A DNA stretch of 41,507 nt, taken from NCBI GenBank assembly GCA_025454525.1, contig JALOOG010000044.1, positions 1-41,507 on the forward strand, given 5' to 3'. A program made the position numbers and the translations under genes. Origin of the DNA: Anaerolineae bacterium. Its GTDB lineage: Bacteria; Chloroflexota; Anaerolineae; Aggregatilineales; Phototrophicaceae. Below, piece by piece: positions 33,585-41,507 of the stretch. Position 1 is the stretch's first letter. Every line of letters begins with the position of its first letter. The notes beneath the pieces were generated by a model. It did not search any database. It worked only from the letters and a program-made list of their open reading frames with translations, and was not told the DNA's origin.

Positions 33585-33618
33585 CTGAAGCGACCGGTGG
33601 ATTGACCGGCCGCTTCAG
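33585..33618 (-). terminator. Terminator of the exported-protein gene on the minus strand
   Basis: CTGAAGCG-A-CCGGT (33585-33598) pairs with ACCGG-C-CGCTTCAG (33605-33618), with one A/C mismatch and a 6-base loop. It begins 3 bases beyond the stop at 33622. Confidence 0.7.
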
Positions 33619-33621
33619 GAT

Positions 33622-35085
33622 TTAAGGCATCGGGATCAAATTCCGAGGTGGCGCGGCGGAACTGGTAAAGCTTAGATCGTCTAAGTACAGTTGGCCATTC
33701 GGCGCGGTGAAGTTGAGTTGCCAAAAGATCTTGAGGATCGGTTTGGGTGTCACAAACGTGGTGCTAAACGCGGTGTAAGGATATGTGCCACCGTTAAAGG
33801 TGAAATTGACGTTTTCGCGGGCCTGATCGTTATAAGTGATCTTGATCCGTAAACGCGCCCGATCGTTGGTGAGATTTTCGGCCCGGGCATAGCCGCTAAT
33901 GGTCAGCGTGCTACCTGCTGGAATCCCCGTCACCCCGCGAATCCGCTGTTGAAGGCCACTGCCTTCCGTGGCGCTACCCTGAAAGCGATACGCACATTGT
34001 CCTGTCCGGGCGACGATCACGTTGGTGAGCGGTTGCAACGGGTTGATATAATTACACATCCGGCGATCGCCGCTCTTATTCTGCTCTACCCATTGCATGG
34101 TGCGACCGCCATCCGCCCCTTCAAAACCCGCGTTTCCTAAAAAATTGCCGGGATCCTCGTTCGGAGGCGGCGGTGACACGATCACCTCAAATGCCGTGCC
34201 GGGAATCGCCTTCAATTGATTCAGTTGATCATCATTCCAGCAATTCGGATTGGTCTCACCAGAGATAAACCAGTTTGAGCCGTTATCCGCTAAGATCATG
34301 CCATATTTTTTGAGCGCTTGCGCGATCACTAAGGCTTGTCCGGTGAGGTTAGCGGTGTTGTAACTCGCTTTGAGCCGGAAGCGTAAACCCATTGGGGGGT
34401 AATTGGGATCGGTGTAACTGGACGCGAAGTGCGTGGCGGGATAGATGTAAGCGCGTTGGGTACGACTCACCGTAAAGCGTAAAGCGTGATTGATCGGGCC
34501 GTCCATGGCTTCATCACAGCGCGCTAACCCCGGTAGGATCGGGAGTCCAGCGGCATCGGCTGATGTCCACCCATCCGGGCGTAAGGCGTTGGATGAGAGA
34601 TCAAAGACCGCACCAGAACCGGCTGTCCAAGCATTTTGAGGCCCACCGACAAATTCCGACGCGAACATCTCATACAACCGACAGGTATCGGTGTTTACCA
34701 CCAACACATGGCGATCGCTCCCACCTTCTACGGGGGCATTCGGTGGGATCGGATAGGGGCCGGGGTCGCTTTCATCCTCATATAAAAATGATACCGGAAC
34801 GAGGGCTTGGCTGTTGGTGACGGTCGTCCATGGGATGCCGTAATCCGGGTTTTCGCCAAAATCGGGATGCACAAAATCGCCGCCATTGGCATTGATGTTC
34901 GCGATGTAATTGGCAGAATTGGGATGCACCGGGGCAGCCGAAATATCGGTATTCCAGGGGTTATCCGCCGGGAACACCTCACACCCGCCAATCGTCGGGA
35001 GCATGGGTTGTGCTTGGATCGGCGAGAAGTTGGGCGCACTCCAAAATCCGATTAAAGCGAGTAAACATAACCCTAGTTTACGCAT
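33622..35085 (-). CDS. Conserved exported protein with C-terminal jelly-roll-like domain
   Basis: The 487-aa protein has a signal peptide (MRKLGLCLLALIGFWS...IQAQ). The first domain (about 30-305) has a clear pattern: CEVFPADNPWNTDIS, HPNSANYIANI, DPGPYPIPP, EGGSDRHVLVV, WTSADAAGLPILPGL, PMGLRFRLKASY and KKYGMILADNGSNWFISGE. I know the same pattern from widespread but uncharacterised secreted bacterial proteins. Its DRH and DNGSNW motifs suggest an enzyme or binding pocket. The second domain (about 315-475) looks like a galactose-binding/CBM jelly roll (NLGNAGFEGADGG-type start, LYLDDLSF end). AAGGAGGAA lies just before the ATG, a strong ribosome site. Confidence 0.85.
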   Translation of the reverse strand: MRKLGLCLLALIGFWSAPNFSPIQAQPMLPTIGGCEVFPADNPWNTDISAAPVHPNSANYIANINANGGDFVHPDFGENPDYGIPWTTVTNSQALVPVSFLYEDESDPGPYPIPPNAPVEGGSDRHVLVVNTDTCRLYEMFASEFVGGPQNAWTAGSGAVFDLSSNALRPDGWTSADAAGLPILPGLARCDEAMDGPINHALRFTVSRTQRAYIYPATHFASSYTDPNYPPMGLRFRLKASYNTANLTGQALVIAQALKKYGMILADNGSNWFISGETNPNCWNDDQLNQLKAIPGTAFEVIVSPPPPNEDPGNFLGNAGFEGADGGRTMQWVEQNKSGDRRMCNYINPLQPLTNVIVARTGQCAYRFQGSATEGSGLQQRIRGVTGIPAGSTLTISGYARAENLTNDRARLRIKITYNDQARENVNFTFNGGTYPYTAFSTTFVTPKPILKIFWQLNFTAPNGQLYLDDLSFTSSAAPPRNLIPMP

Positions 35086-35627
35086 AACTTCCTCCTTGTG
35101 TGGGCTTAAGCGTCGTTTATCATTATGCGCTCATTTCTGGAGCGGGGTTGTCTGAGTTTTGTTGGTATTTCCTCAAAAGGCTGTTATCTGAATTTGTCGG
35201 TTAGGTGCGGTGGTAACGGTGGCCATGGGGTTAGAGGGATCGTAAAATTGAAAAGGGACACATCCTAGGCAAACCCGATACTGCCTATTTATCCAGGTGG
35301 TGTCGGTCATATTGAGAAGATAATGACACAGATGAACGAGAAAATCGTGACAAAATTTACGTTTTTCTAGCGATGTCTAACTTTATACATCCAATGGCCC
35401 AGTATCGATCACACCTGCCGATCCGCGCCCGTCCACAAGCCACTTGATACTTGATGCGCCCCTACAATTTAACCGCATTAAACTTTTCCTCATCAGCCAT
35501 TCACGCTTTAAAAAATCATTAGGTAGGGATGAATCGATCGATCTTGTGAAATTTTAAATTAAAGGGGTTTGTAGAAATCATCTATCTGTCTCGCCTATCA
35601 TGAAACAATCACCTCAAATCAAAATAG
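35086..35627. other. Intergenic region between divergent genes
   Basis: This stretch of over 500 bases lies between the start sites of the exported-protein gene and the iron-uptake operon, so it must hold both promoters. No convincing -35/-10 pair, Fur-type 19-bp palindrome, RNA gene or open frame stands out to me. Confidence 0.45.
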
Positions 35628-35639
35628 ATGGAGCGTTTC

Positions 35640-36689
35640 ATGAAACGGATGTTATGGATCGGTTTACTGATGGGTTTGTTTGTGTTGCCGATGGGGCTAT
35701 TCGCCCAAGAGACCACCGATGTCGGCGCGATCAAAACCTACTTGATGACCAATGTCACAGCGCTACAAACCCATGCAACCCGCTTAGAGCAGGCAGCCTT
35801 AGATTATTACAACTTGGCTGAAACGGCCGGCTTTGATTATGCTGCGCTGTGGTCAAACGAACGTGTTGAGACCAGCGTTGCCTTACTTACCGCTAAAGAT
35901 GCTTGGTTGATCGCCAGTCCATTGTATGAACAGGTGGAAGGCGTAGTCGCCGGGGTGCCGCTTTTATCCCAATTTGATGTCGAATTAGACGCGGGCGTGT
36001 CTGGTGCTGAAGATCCTGAAGGCGGCGTTCGTTTTAACCTCACCCTACGCGATGGGCGCACGCTTGAACGCCCCGGTAATCTGTTCGGAGTATTAGAAAG
36101 CACATTGTGGGGGACACGCGAAGCCTATACCACCGGAGTACGGGCGGATCTGAATTTAAATAGTTCCGCTGACTTTGGCGAAACCCTGCCCGATGCCGCG
36201 CTGTTATTAGCCGCCGCCGAAACGTTTCGCGCTACGATCGATGATCTCTATCAGACCGCCGAAGGCTGGACTCCCACGGTAGAAGATGCGTTTACCGCCT
36301 TGGTGGTGATGGTTCCCACCATGAGCGAATATTTTGGATCATGGCGCGAGTCGCGCTTTGTGGCGGGTGACGATGCCACGCAAGCCGAATTTGTGGTGAT
36401 TTCCCGGTTAGCCGATATTCGGGACATCCTAGGCGGGTTGATCGTGATTTATGATAGCGTTAGCCCTCTGATTGAAGGGGTCGATCCCGCTCAAAATAGT
36501 CAAATTCGGCAAGATCTAATCGACTTACAAACCTATGTGAATGACCTATATACCCAAGAGCAGGAGGGACGGGTCTTTACACCGGAAGAAGCCGATTTAT
36601 TCGGGAATGAAGCACAAGGGCGCGCTCAAGGGATCGCCGGACAAATTGCACAGATCGCCGCGCTTCTGAACATCGCTTTACCTGAATAA
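35640..36689 (+). CDS. Imelysin/EfeO-like (M75) exported protein of an iron-uptake pair
   Basis: The 349-aa exported protein has a signal peptide (MKRMLWIGLLMGLFVLPMGLFAQ). The rest is helical, with LSQFDVELDAG, EDPEGGVRFNLTLRDGRTLERPGN, LFGVLESTLWGT and NEAQGRAQGIAGQIAQIAALL. The E-x-x-LWG segment corresponds to the HxxExLLWG motif of imelysin/M75 proteins, but the His is replaced (GVLE). Such proteins deliver iron to FTR1 permeases, and the next gene, 34 bases on, is one. I chose ATG 35640 with GGAG 6 bases upstream rather than ATG 35628. Confidence 0.75.
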   Translation: MKRMLWIGLLMGLFVLPMGLFAQETTDVGAIKTYLMTNVTALQTHATRLEQAALDYYNLAETAGFDYAALWSNERVETSVALLTAKDAWLIASPLYEQVEGVVAGVPLLSQFDVELDAGVSGAEDPEGGVRFNLTLRDGRTLERPGNLFGVLESTLWGTREAYTTGVRADLNLNSSADFGETLPDAALLLAAAETFRATIDDLYQTAEGWTPTVEDAFTALVVMVPTMSEYFGSWRESRFVAGDDATQAEFVVISRLADIRDILGGLIVIYDSVSPLIEGVDPAQNSQIRQDLIDLQTYVNDLYTQEQEGRVFTPEEADLFGNEAQGRAQGIAGQIAQIAALLNIALPE

Positions 36690-36723
36690 GTGAAGCCACT
36701 TTGAGTCGAAACGATGAGGAACT

Positions 36724-39054
36724 ATGAAACCTTACTTGATACTGTGTATCCTGTTGTTGGGGATCGGGGGAATGTTTACGCGGGTTGTGGCCACTTCGGC
36801 CAACAACCCACCCCAACACGCCGAAAGCTTGCGACAAGCGCTTTTTAATGCCCAAGTGTCACTCCTAAACGGCGATCGATCGGCCGCCGAAGATGCGACC
36901 CGCACGGCTCAACAATTGTATCAACAACAATTACAGCCGATCGCACAATCGATCACGCCCGATTTAGATTCCCGTGTGAGTGTCGCTCTCGGTCAAGCGG
37001 TGTTACAAGCGCAAACCGGTGAAACCCTCGCCTTGGCAGCCAATCGTGGGCAAATCACCATTGACCTGTTGAATATCAGCGCCGAAGTGGTGTATGCGGC
37101 GATTGAACGTGGGGATCTAGAGACAGCATTATTATGGTTGCCGTTGCGCGATTTTCGAGTGTCTACCCGATTTTCGCGCCCAAGTACACAGGCCACACGC
37201 GCCTTAGAACAACTTCAAACTGGACGACTTGACCCCGCTCAAGCCTTATCGCTGGTGCGCTCCGATCTAATGGATACTTATCAGGCGCAATTGACACTTT
37301 CCTTACAACGGGCTGATGAAGCGGCTGAACGGGGTTTCAGCTTGCGTCAAGCGGAAGAGTCCGGACGGGCCGCTGCATATTTTGAAATTTTGGCCCCGGC
37401 TTATGGCGATCAATATGGCACGACGGCCTTAAGCGCCCGTCAAGCGGATTTTACGGCACTTGTTACGGCCGCCATAGGCGGGGATCAAACCGCATTTAGC
37501 GCTACCTATACCCAACTACAAACCACGCTGATCGGTTTTCGTGCCGTGCCGCTCTCAGAAGAAGAAGCAGCCCGACGCGCCGGCCAACTCGTTCGTTTTC
37601 TGGCACTCGTCCCTATCGAATATGAGCGGGGGGTGCGTCATGGTGTGGTGATCAATGACATTGAGATCCAAGAGGCCTTCACTTTTCAAGCTGGGGCCAA
37701 CGCGGCCTTCAACGATTTACAAAGCCGTTTGATCGCCCTTGACCCGGTAAAAACCGATCAGATCCGCTCCTTGTTAGCGGAAATTCGCCTCAAAATTGAG
37801 ACCACCGCCGATCCCAACCACTTGCGCGCTGACGTAGATCAAGCCCAACAGTTGATAGCGGGTTTATTACCCCCAGAATGGTTACAAGGCAATGCGGGTT
37901 CGGATTTAGATGTGATCCTCTCGGTGCTGGATCAGGTGGAAGTGGCCGTGGTTCAAGGGGAATATGCCTTAGCCGAGTCGGCCCGTTTAGAAGCGTATGC
38001 CTTATTAGAATTGGGCCTTGAACAGCGCTTACGGGGTTTTGCGCCGGAACTGGCTATCCAGATCGAAAGCCTTTTTTGGCAAGGCACAGCCGAACGACCG
38101 GGTTTAGCGGTCTTATTGGCTAATCGCGCCGCCTTAAGCGAAGTCCGCCAAACCCTGAATCAGCTTAAGATCGCTTTTGATGAGGCCGAATTGATCTTAG
38201 GGGGCGCGAGCGCGCCGGAAGCGGTGATCGGCAATGCGAGTGTGATCGTGTTTCGGGAAGGTTTAGAGGCGGTGTTGATCCTAGCTTCACTGTTGGCGAG
38301 TTTACGCTCTGCGGAAGAAAAGCGTTATCGGGATCGCTTGATATTAGGGGCCGGCTTAGCGTTTATCGCCACCGCTTTAACATGGGTGATCGCGCATCGC
38401 CTCTTGGTGTTTTTATTACCGTTAGGAGAGCGTTTAGAGGCGATCGTCTCCTTGATCGCGATCGCGGTGTTATTGGTGATCATGAATTGGTTTTTTCATA
38501 AGGTCTATTGGACGGGTTGGTTAGCCAATTTCCACACCCGTAAGCGTCAACTCTTAGGCGGCCGCGTGACGATCACCCTGAGTCAAACCTTCGGCTTGGT
38601 CTTGTTGGGCTTCACCAGCATTTACCGTGAGGGATTTGAGACCGTCTTGTTTCTACAATCGTTGGTCTTAGAAGCCGGGATCATGGTGGTGTTACAGGGA
38701 GTCGCACTCGGTTTACTGGGGACAGCGGCGGTCGGGTTTATCACCTTTAAGCTACAAATGCGCTTGCCCTATAAGAAAATGTTGATCGTCACCGGGGTGA
38801 TGATCTGCCTAGTATTGTTGACCATGATCGGCCATACCGTCCATGTGATGCAAGTGATCGGATGGCTGCCGATTACCCCGATCCAAGGGGTTTTTATCCC
38901 GTATTGGATGGGACAATGGTTCGGGCTATTTGCCACTTGGCAAGGCATTCTACTCCAGATTGTAGCGTTGATCGTGGTGATCGGCAGTTACTTCTTGGCC
39001 GAATATCAAACCAAGCAACATCGCCAACCGACTCGCCAATCGGTCGCTTCTTAA
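36724..39054 (+). CDS. FTR1-family iron permease with a large N-terminal extracytoplasmic domain
   Basis: The 776-aa protein has a signal peptide, then about 470 residues of helical extracytoplasmic domain (FNAQVSLLNGDRSAAEDATRTA and similar imelysin- or TPR-like stretches, without CxxCH haem motifs). The C-terminal 270 residues are an FTR1 permease with about seven membrane segments and the two iron-binding REGxE motifs, REGLE near residue 510 and REGFE near 634. AGGAAC precedes the ATG. With the imelysin-like gene upstream it forms an Efe-type ferrous/ferric iron uptake operon; no EfeB peroxidase is visible. A terminator follows. Confidence 0.93.
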   Translation: MKPYLILCILLLGIGGMFTRVVATSANNPPQHAESLRQALFNAQVSLLNGDRSAAEDATRTAQQLYQQQLQPIAQSITPDLDSRVSVALGQAVLQAQTGETLALAANRGQITIDLLNISAEVVYAAIERGDLETALLWLPLRDFRVSTRFSRPSTQATRALEQLQTGRLDPAQALSLVRSDLMDTYQAQLTLSLQRADEAAERGFSLRQAEESGRAAAYFEILAPAYGDQYGTTALSARQADFTALVTAAIGGDQTAFSATYTQLQTTLIGFRAVPLSEEEAARRAGQLVRFLALVPIEYERGVRHGVVINDIEIQEAFTFQAGANAAFNDLQSRLIALDPVKTDQIRSLLAEIRLKIETTADPNHLRADVDQAQQLIAGLLPPEWLQGNAGSDLDVILSVLDQVEVAVVQGEYALAESARLEAYALLELGLEQRLRGFAPELAIQIESLFWQGTAERPGLAVLLANRAALSEVRQTLNQLKIAFDEAELILGGASAPEAVIGNASVIVFREGLEAVLILASLLASLRSAEEKRYRDRLILGAGLAFIATALTWVIAHRLLVFLLPLGERLEAIVSLIAIAVLLVIMNWFFHKVYWTGWLANFHTRKRQLLGGRVTITLSQTFGLVLLGFTSIYREGFETVLFLQSLVLEAGIMVVLQGVALGLLGTAAVGFITFKLQMRLPYKKMLIVTGVMICLVLLTMIGHTVHVMQVIGWLPITPIQGVFIPYWMGQWFGLFATWQGILLQIVALIVVIGSYFLAEYQTKQHRQPTRQSVAS

Positions 39055-39132
39055 CGTCTACGGAGCATGACGCGAAACTATCCGCAAATTCTTGGATATA
39101 TACGGAAAGCTCACCGGAAAACTTTAACCCTA

Positions 39133-39162
39133 CAAGGGGCGAATCAAGATATTCGCCCCTTG
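39133..39162 (+). terminator. Terminator of the iron-uptake operon
   Basis: CAAGGGGCGAAT (39133-39144) and ATTCGCCCCTTG (39151-39162) form a perfect 12-bp stem with a 6-base loop, 78 bases after the FTR1 stop. The tail is not T-rich. Confidence 0.65.
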
Positions 39163-39202
39163 GCTTAGGTAGAGCAATCGCATCCAAATGAAAGAAAACA
39201 CA

Positions 39203-39342
39203 TCACACCCTCGCTCCCTTCATACATGGGGTGAGGGTGTGACGTTTCATTCGCTGATGGATTTTATACCCGCATAATGATAACGACGACAACAAAAGGC
39301 GATTTGTTATTTTGTGTCAGAATCGGAATACCCAATTCTGAC
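39203..39342. other. Two further hairpins in gene-free DNA
   Basis: TCACACCCTC/GAGGGTGTGA (39203-39212, 39233-39242), with an inner CCC/GGG pair, and GTCAGAAT/ATTCTGAC (39316-39323, 39335-39342) are exact inverted repeats. Together with 39133-39162, three strong hairpins stand in 210 bases without a gene. No function is assigned. Confidence 0.5.
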
Positions 39343-39481
39343 TCCATTTGATGATGTGATGTCATAAAATGCGCCTCGCATCCCTGAATGATACTAAAAG
39401 ATTAGCACAGAGAGATGGAAAGCCGTGATAGAAAAACCGAATGGTGGCGATTAATTGAAGCAAAAAAGTAGGTACAAGAAA

Positions 39482-39585
39482 GTTTCTTGCCTACAACCCT
39501 AGCCCTCCCAATATATAGGGAACTGGCCCGCGTGGCATGGGTGGATCCGTCTCCATTGATGGAAGACTTGGCTGAGGTTGCTAAG
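39482..39585 (+). repeat. Dispersed repeat, copy B
   Basis: This is the plus-strand match of copy A at 3628-3737. In one frame it reads PIYRELARVAWVDPSP followed by LAEVAKK, close to RELTCVAWADPSP and FSEV in copy A. It lies in gene-free DNA beside a decayed toxin-antitoxin module, just as copy A lies beside decayed toxin DNA. Confidence 0.7.
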
Positions 39586-39813
39586 AAGACGCACCGCTGC
39601 AAAAATCGTCACTCTCACGTATAATTGAAGGGTAACAGGCGTTGAATAGCCCTGAAGCCTTCATTTTGGCCTTGGTAGAAATTGATCGCACATAGACACG
39701 TCTGATTACCGCGTAATGTGCGAAGCTATCCGTTTCGTGAACCCGACCCACTGGCATCTAATGTGAATTTCAACTTCAAAGAAATGCTTAAACATGCCTG
39801 AGGAGTCAAGCTA

Positions 39814-40056
39814 ATGGCAACGATAGCGAACATGACCTTAGAAGAACTTCAGCAGTTGATCGATGCGCGCATTGATGAGCGTCTTACCCATCCGTTGGGC
39901 AAATTTGAGTTGGATCAAGAAGAACTTTTCGTTGATGACGAACCTGATACCCGTAGCTGGGAACAGGTGAAACAAGAAATTGAGCTTGACCGTTGGACAC
40001 CACCCGCCGGGCGCGAAGTCGTCATTGGAACCCTTACGCGAGGATCGAGAAAGTTA
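39814..40056 (+). pseudogene. VapB-like antitoxin gene with a frameshift
   Basis: GAGGAG precedes the ATG. The product starts MATIANMTLEELQQLIDARI and continues through SWEQVKQEIELDRWTPPAG, a layout common to small antitoxins paired with VapC PIN toxins. At GGG 40009-40011 the frame slips: with one G less, the sequence continues AKSSLEPLREDRES and stops at 40056, directly before the VapC ATG, exactly as intact modules do. As given, it instead runs in frame into the toxin. Confidence 0.75.
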
Positions 40057-40215
40057 ATGGCGATTTATATTGTTGATGCAAGTGTTGTCATTGAGTACCT
40101 GGTCACTGGGACATATATCTCAAATGCACAGGCACTATTCGACCAAGCAACATCCAACGACCGCTTTATCGTGCCGGAATTTTGCCTACTGGAATGCACC
40201 AACGTTCTATCATAA
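40057..40215 (+). pseudogene. Truncated VapC-type PIN-domain toxin
   Basis: From ATG 40057 the product reads MAIYIVDASVVIEYLV, then FIVPEFCLLECTNVL, the first half of a PIN-domain ribonuclease with the first catalytic Asp (VDAS) and the conserved Glu (ECTN). It stops at 40215 after 52 residues, where about 130 are normal, so the later acidic residues and the active site are lost. The next gene begins 31 bases on, so the remainder was deleted. Confidence 0.8.
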
Positions 40216-40246
40216 ATATGACACCGAGTGATTTAGGGTTTTTATA

Positions 40247-41507
40247 ATGTCTCACCGCAAAAAACTGATCGAAGTGGCGCTTCCCCTTGAAGCGATCAAC
40301 CTTGCCAGCGCCCGCGAAAAATCTATTCGGCATGGACACCCGTCCACCCTGCATCTATGGTGGGCGCGCCGTCCATTGGCCGCCGCACGGGCCGTGATTT
40401 TTGCATCCTTAGTTGATGACCCAGATAGCCCAGACGCACTACCCGCCTTTGTGGAAGCCTGTCAGCAACTTCCCATTGGCACGAATGTGAAGGCAAACGG
40501 GGACACCCCGCGGATGCGCCTCTTCGACTTTATCGAACGCTTGGTGACTTGGGAAGCGACCACCGACGAAGCGATCCTGAATACCGCCCGTGAATTGATC
40601 CAGATCGCCACAGAAGGCAACCCACCGCCATTGCTTGATCCCTTTGCCGGAGGCGGCAGCATTCCCCTAGAAGCACAACGACTCGGATTAGAGGCCCACG
40701 CCAGTGACCTGAACCCGGTTGCCGTCATGATCAACAAGGCGCAGATCGAAATCCCGCCGCGGTTTGCCAATCGACCGCCTGTGAACCCACGCGATCGTAA
40801 AACGGGTGATCATCAAACCGGAACCGGAGGAACGGCCCAATGGAAAGGCGCAACCGGACTCGCGGCCGATGTGCGTTACTATGGCGAATGGATGCGCGAA
40901 AAGGCTTGGGAGCGCATCGGGCATCTTTACCCGACCCACAATGGAGAAACGGTGATCGCATGGCTTTGGGCGCGCACGGTGAAATGCCCTAACCCTGCTT
41001 GCCAAGACCATATGCCACTTGTCACCTCATTTGCACTGTCCAAAAAGAAGGGTAAACAGGTTTGGGTAGAACCTATTGTGCAAGCGGGACGAGTGAGCTT
41101 TGAGGTGCGGCGTGAACAAGACGGTGACAATCCAAACATCATTCAAGCGCCGCCCAAATTAGGACGTGGGGCAAAATTTAAATGTCTTGCCTGTCAAGAG
41201 CCTTCCTCTGAACAACATCTCAAAGCGGAAGGTGTAGCGGGGCGCATGGGGGCAAAACTACTGGCAATTGTCACCGAAGGTGTAAACGGGCGTAGTTACT
41301 ATAGCCCTGATGATTATTATGTTCAAATTGCGCGTTCTGCTGAACCCATGTGGAAGCCTATGGGACGTATTTCCAATGACCGACGTTCCATGTTTACGCC
41401 TCTCTACGGCTTAACTGAATTCAGGCATCTTTTCACCCCGCGTCAACTGGTCGCATTAACCACTTTTAGCGATCTGGTCAATGAAGCGCGTGAACAAGCG
41501 TATCAGG
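40247..41507 (+). CDS. DUF1156-type DNA methylase, N-terminal part (3' partial)
   Basis: The frame is open from ATG 40247 to the window end (420 residues seen). It starts with KKLIEVALPLEAINLASARE, KSIRHGHPSTLHLWWARRPL, the N-terminal signature of DUF1156 proteins. Then come methyltransferase motif I LLDPFAGGGSIPLEA (D131) and SDLNPVAVMINK, and two Cys pairs (C247/C252 and C313/C316) that should bind zinc. The catalytic motif IV is expected downstream, outside the window. Known relatives are DNA methylases in defence clusters with DUF499 and helicase genes. It starts 31 bases after a decayed vapC. The ribosome site (AGGG) is weak. Confidence 0.88.
   Translation, partial: MSHRKKLIEVALPLEAINLASAREKSIRHGHPSTLHLWWARRPLAAARAVIFASLVDDPDSPDALPAFVEACQQLPIGTNVKANGDTPRMRLFDFIERLVTWEATTDEAILNTARELIQIATEGNPPPLLDPFAGGGSIPLEAQRLGLEAHASDLNPVAVMINKAQIEIPPRFANRPPVNPRDRKTGDHQTGTGGTAQWKGATGLAADVRYYGEWMREKAWERIGHLYPTHNGETVIAWLWARTVKCPNPACQDHMPLVTSFALSKKKGKQVWVEPIVQAGRVSFEVRREQDGDNPNIIQAPPKLGRGAKFKCLACQEPSSEQHLKAEGVAGRMGAKLLAIVTEGVNGRSYYSPDDYYVQIARSAEPMWKPMGRISNDRRSMFTPLYGLTEFRHLFTPRQLVALTTFSDLVNEAREQAYQ

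Noticed and set aside
1-41507. CRISPR arrays and complete insertion sequences
   Set aside because: I saw no regularly spaced direct repeats of 24-40 bases and no transposase motifs in any frame.

Overview
The window most resembles a chromosomal segment of a Chloroflexota bacterium, probably Anaerolineae-like. This is inferred from Thr-Pro-rich tails and linkers on exported proteins, a short 'SLGCPQ...Y' exported domain common in that phylum, ABC transporter operons without their own ATPase, and small STAS-like paralogues. I could not run a search, so the phylum is an inference. The coding style of the backbone is distinctive: GATC is very frequent, and extended -10 promoters (TGnTAnnnT) recur.

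Region 1 (1-4000) is accessory DNA. The window opens inside the C-terminal end of a polymorphic toxin (Hint domain plus toxin tip). It is followed by a formylglycine-generating-enzyme-like (FGE) protein, then by an orphan second cassette (copied Hint fragment, a different nuclease-like tip, a likely immunity gene) and by a third, decayed Hint fragment. The Hint pieces have backbone composition, whereas tips and partners are AT-rich and GATC-poor. This is a typical tip-swapping reservoir. About 1 kb of gene-poor DNA with a dispersed repeat follows.

Region 2 (4000-14800, + strand) holds a 44-aa small ORF with kptA (RNA 2'-phosphotransferase), a CoxE-like VWA protein, a sugar-type ABC operon (binding protein, two permeases, lipoprotein, EamA transporter), and a single-chain restriction-modification enzyme. 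Region 3 (14900-29200, - strand) holds a frameshifted beta-propeller exported protein, an oligopeptide ABC operon (OppC, OppB, OppA order on the map), a helical-repeat protein, a four-gene operon of CHASE4 histidine kinase, response regulator, alpha/beta hydrolase and SnoaL-like protein, two tandem STAS-like paralogues, and an ornithine-decarboxylase-type enzyme.

Region 4 (29200-39200) holds a broken membrane-anchored FGE-domain gene, a small unknown protein behind a start-site hairpin, an exported repeat protein, an orphan OmpR-type regulator, a conserved exported protein (- strand), and an iron-uptake pair (imelysin/EfeO-like plus FTR1 permease with a large extracytoplasmic domain). Region 5 (39200-41507) is again accessory: hairpins, the second copy of the dispersed repeat, a vapBC module fused by a frameshift and truncated, and the start of a DUF1156 DNA methylase that runs off the window and probably marks a defence island.

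Three genes (near 15530, 30255 and 40010) carry indels or deletions that break the reading frame. They may be real decay or consensus errors, and raw reads should decide.
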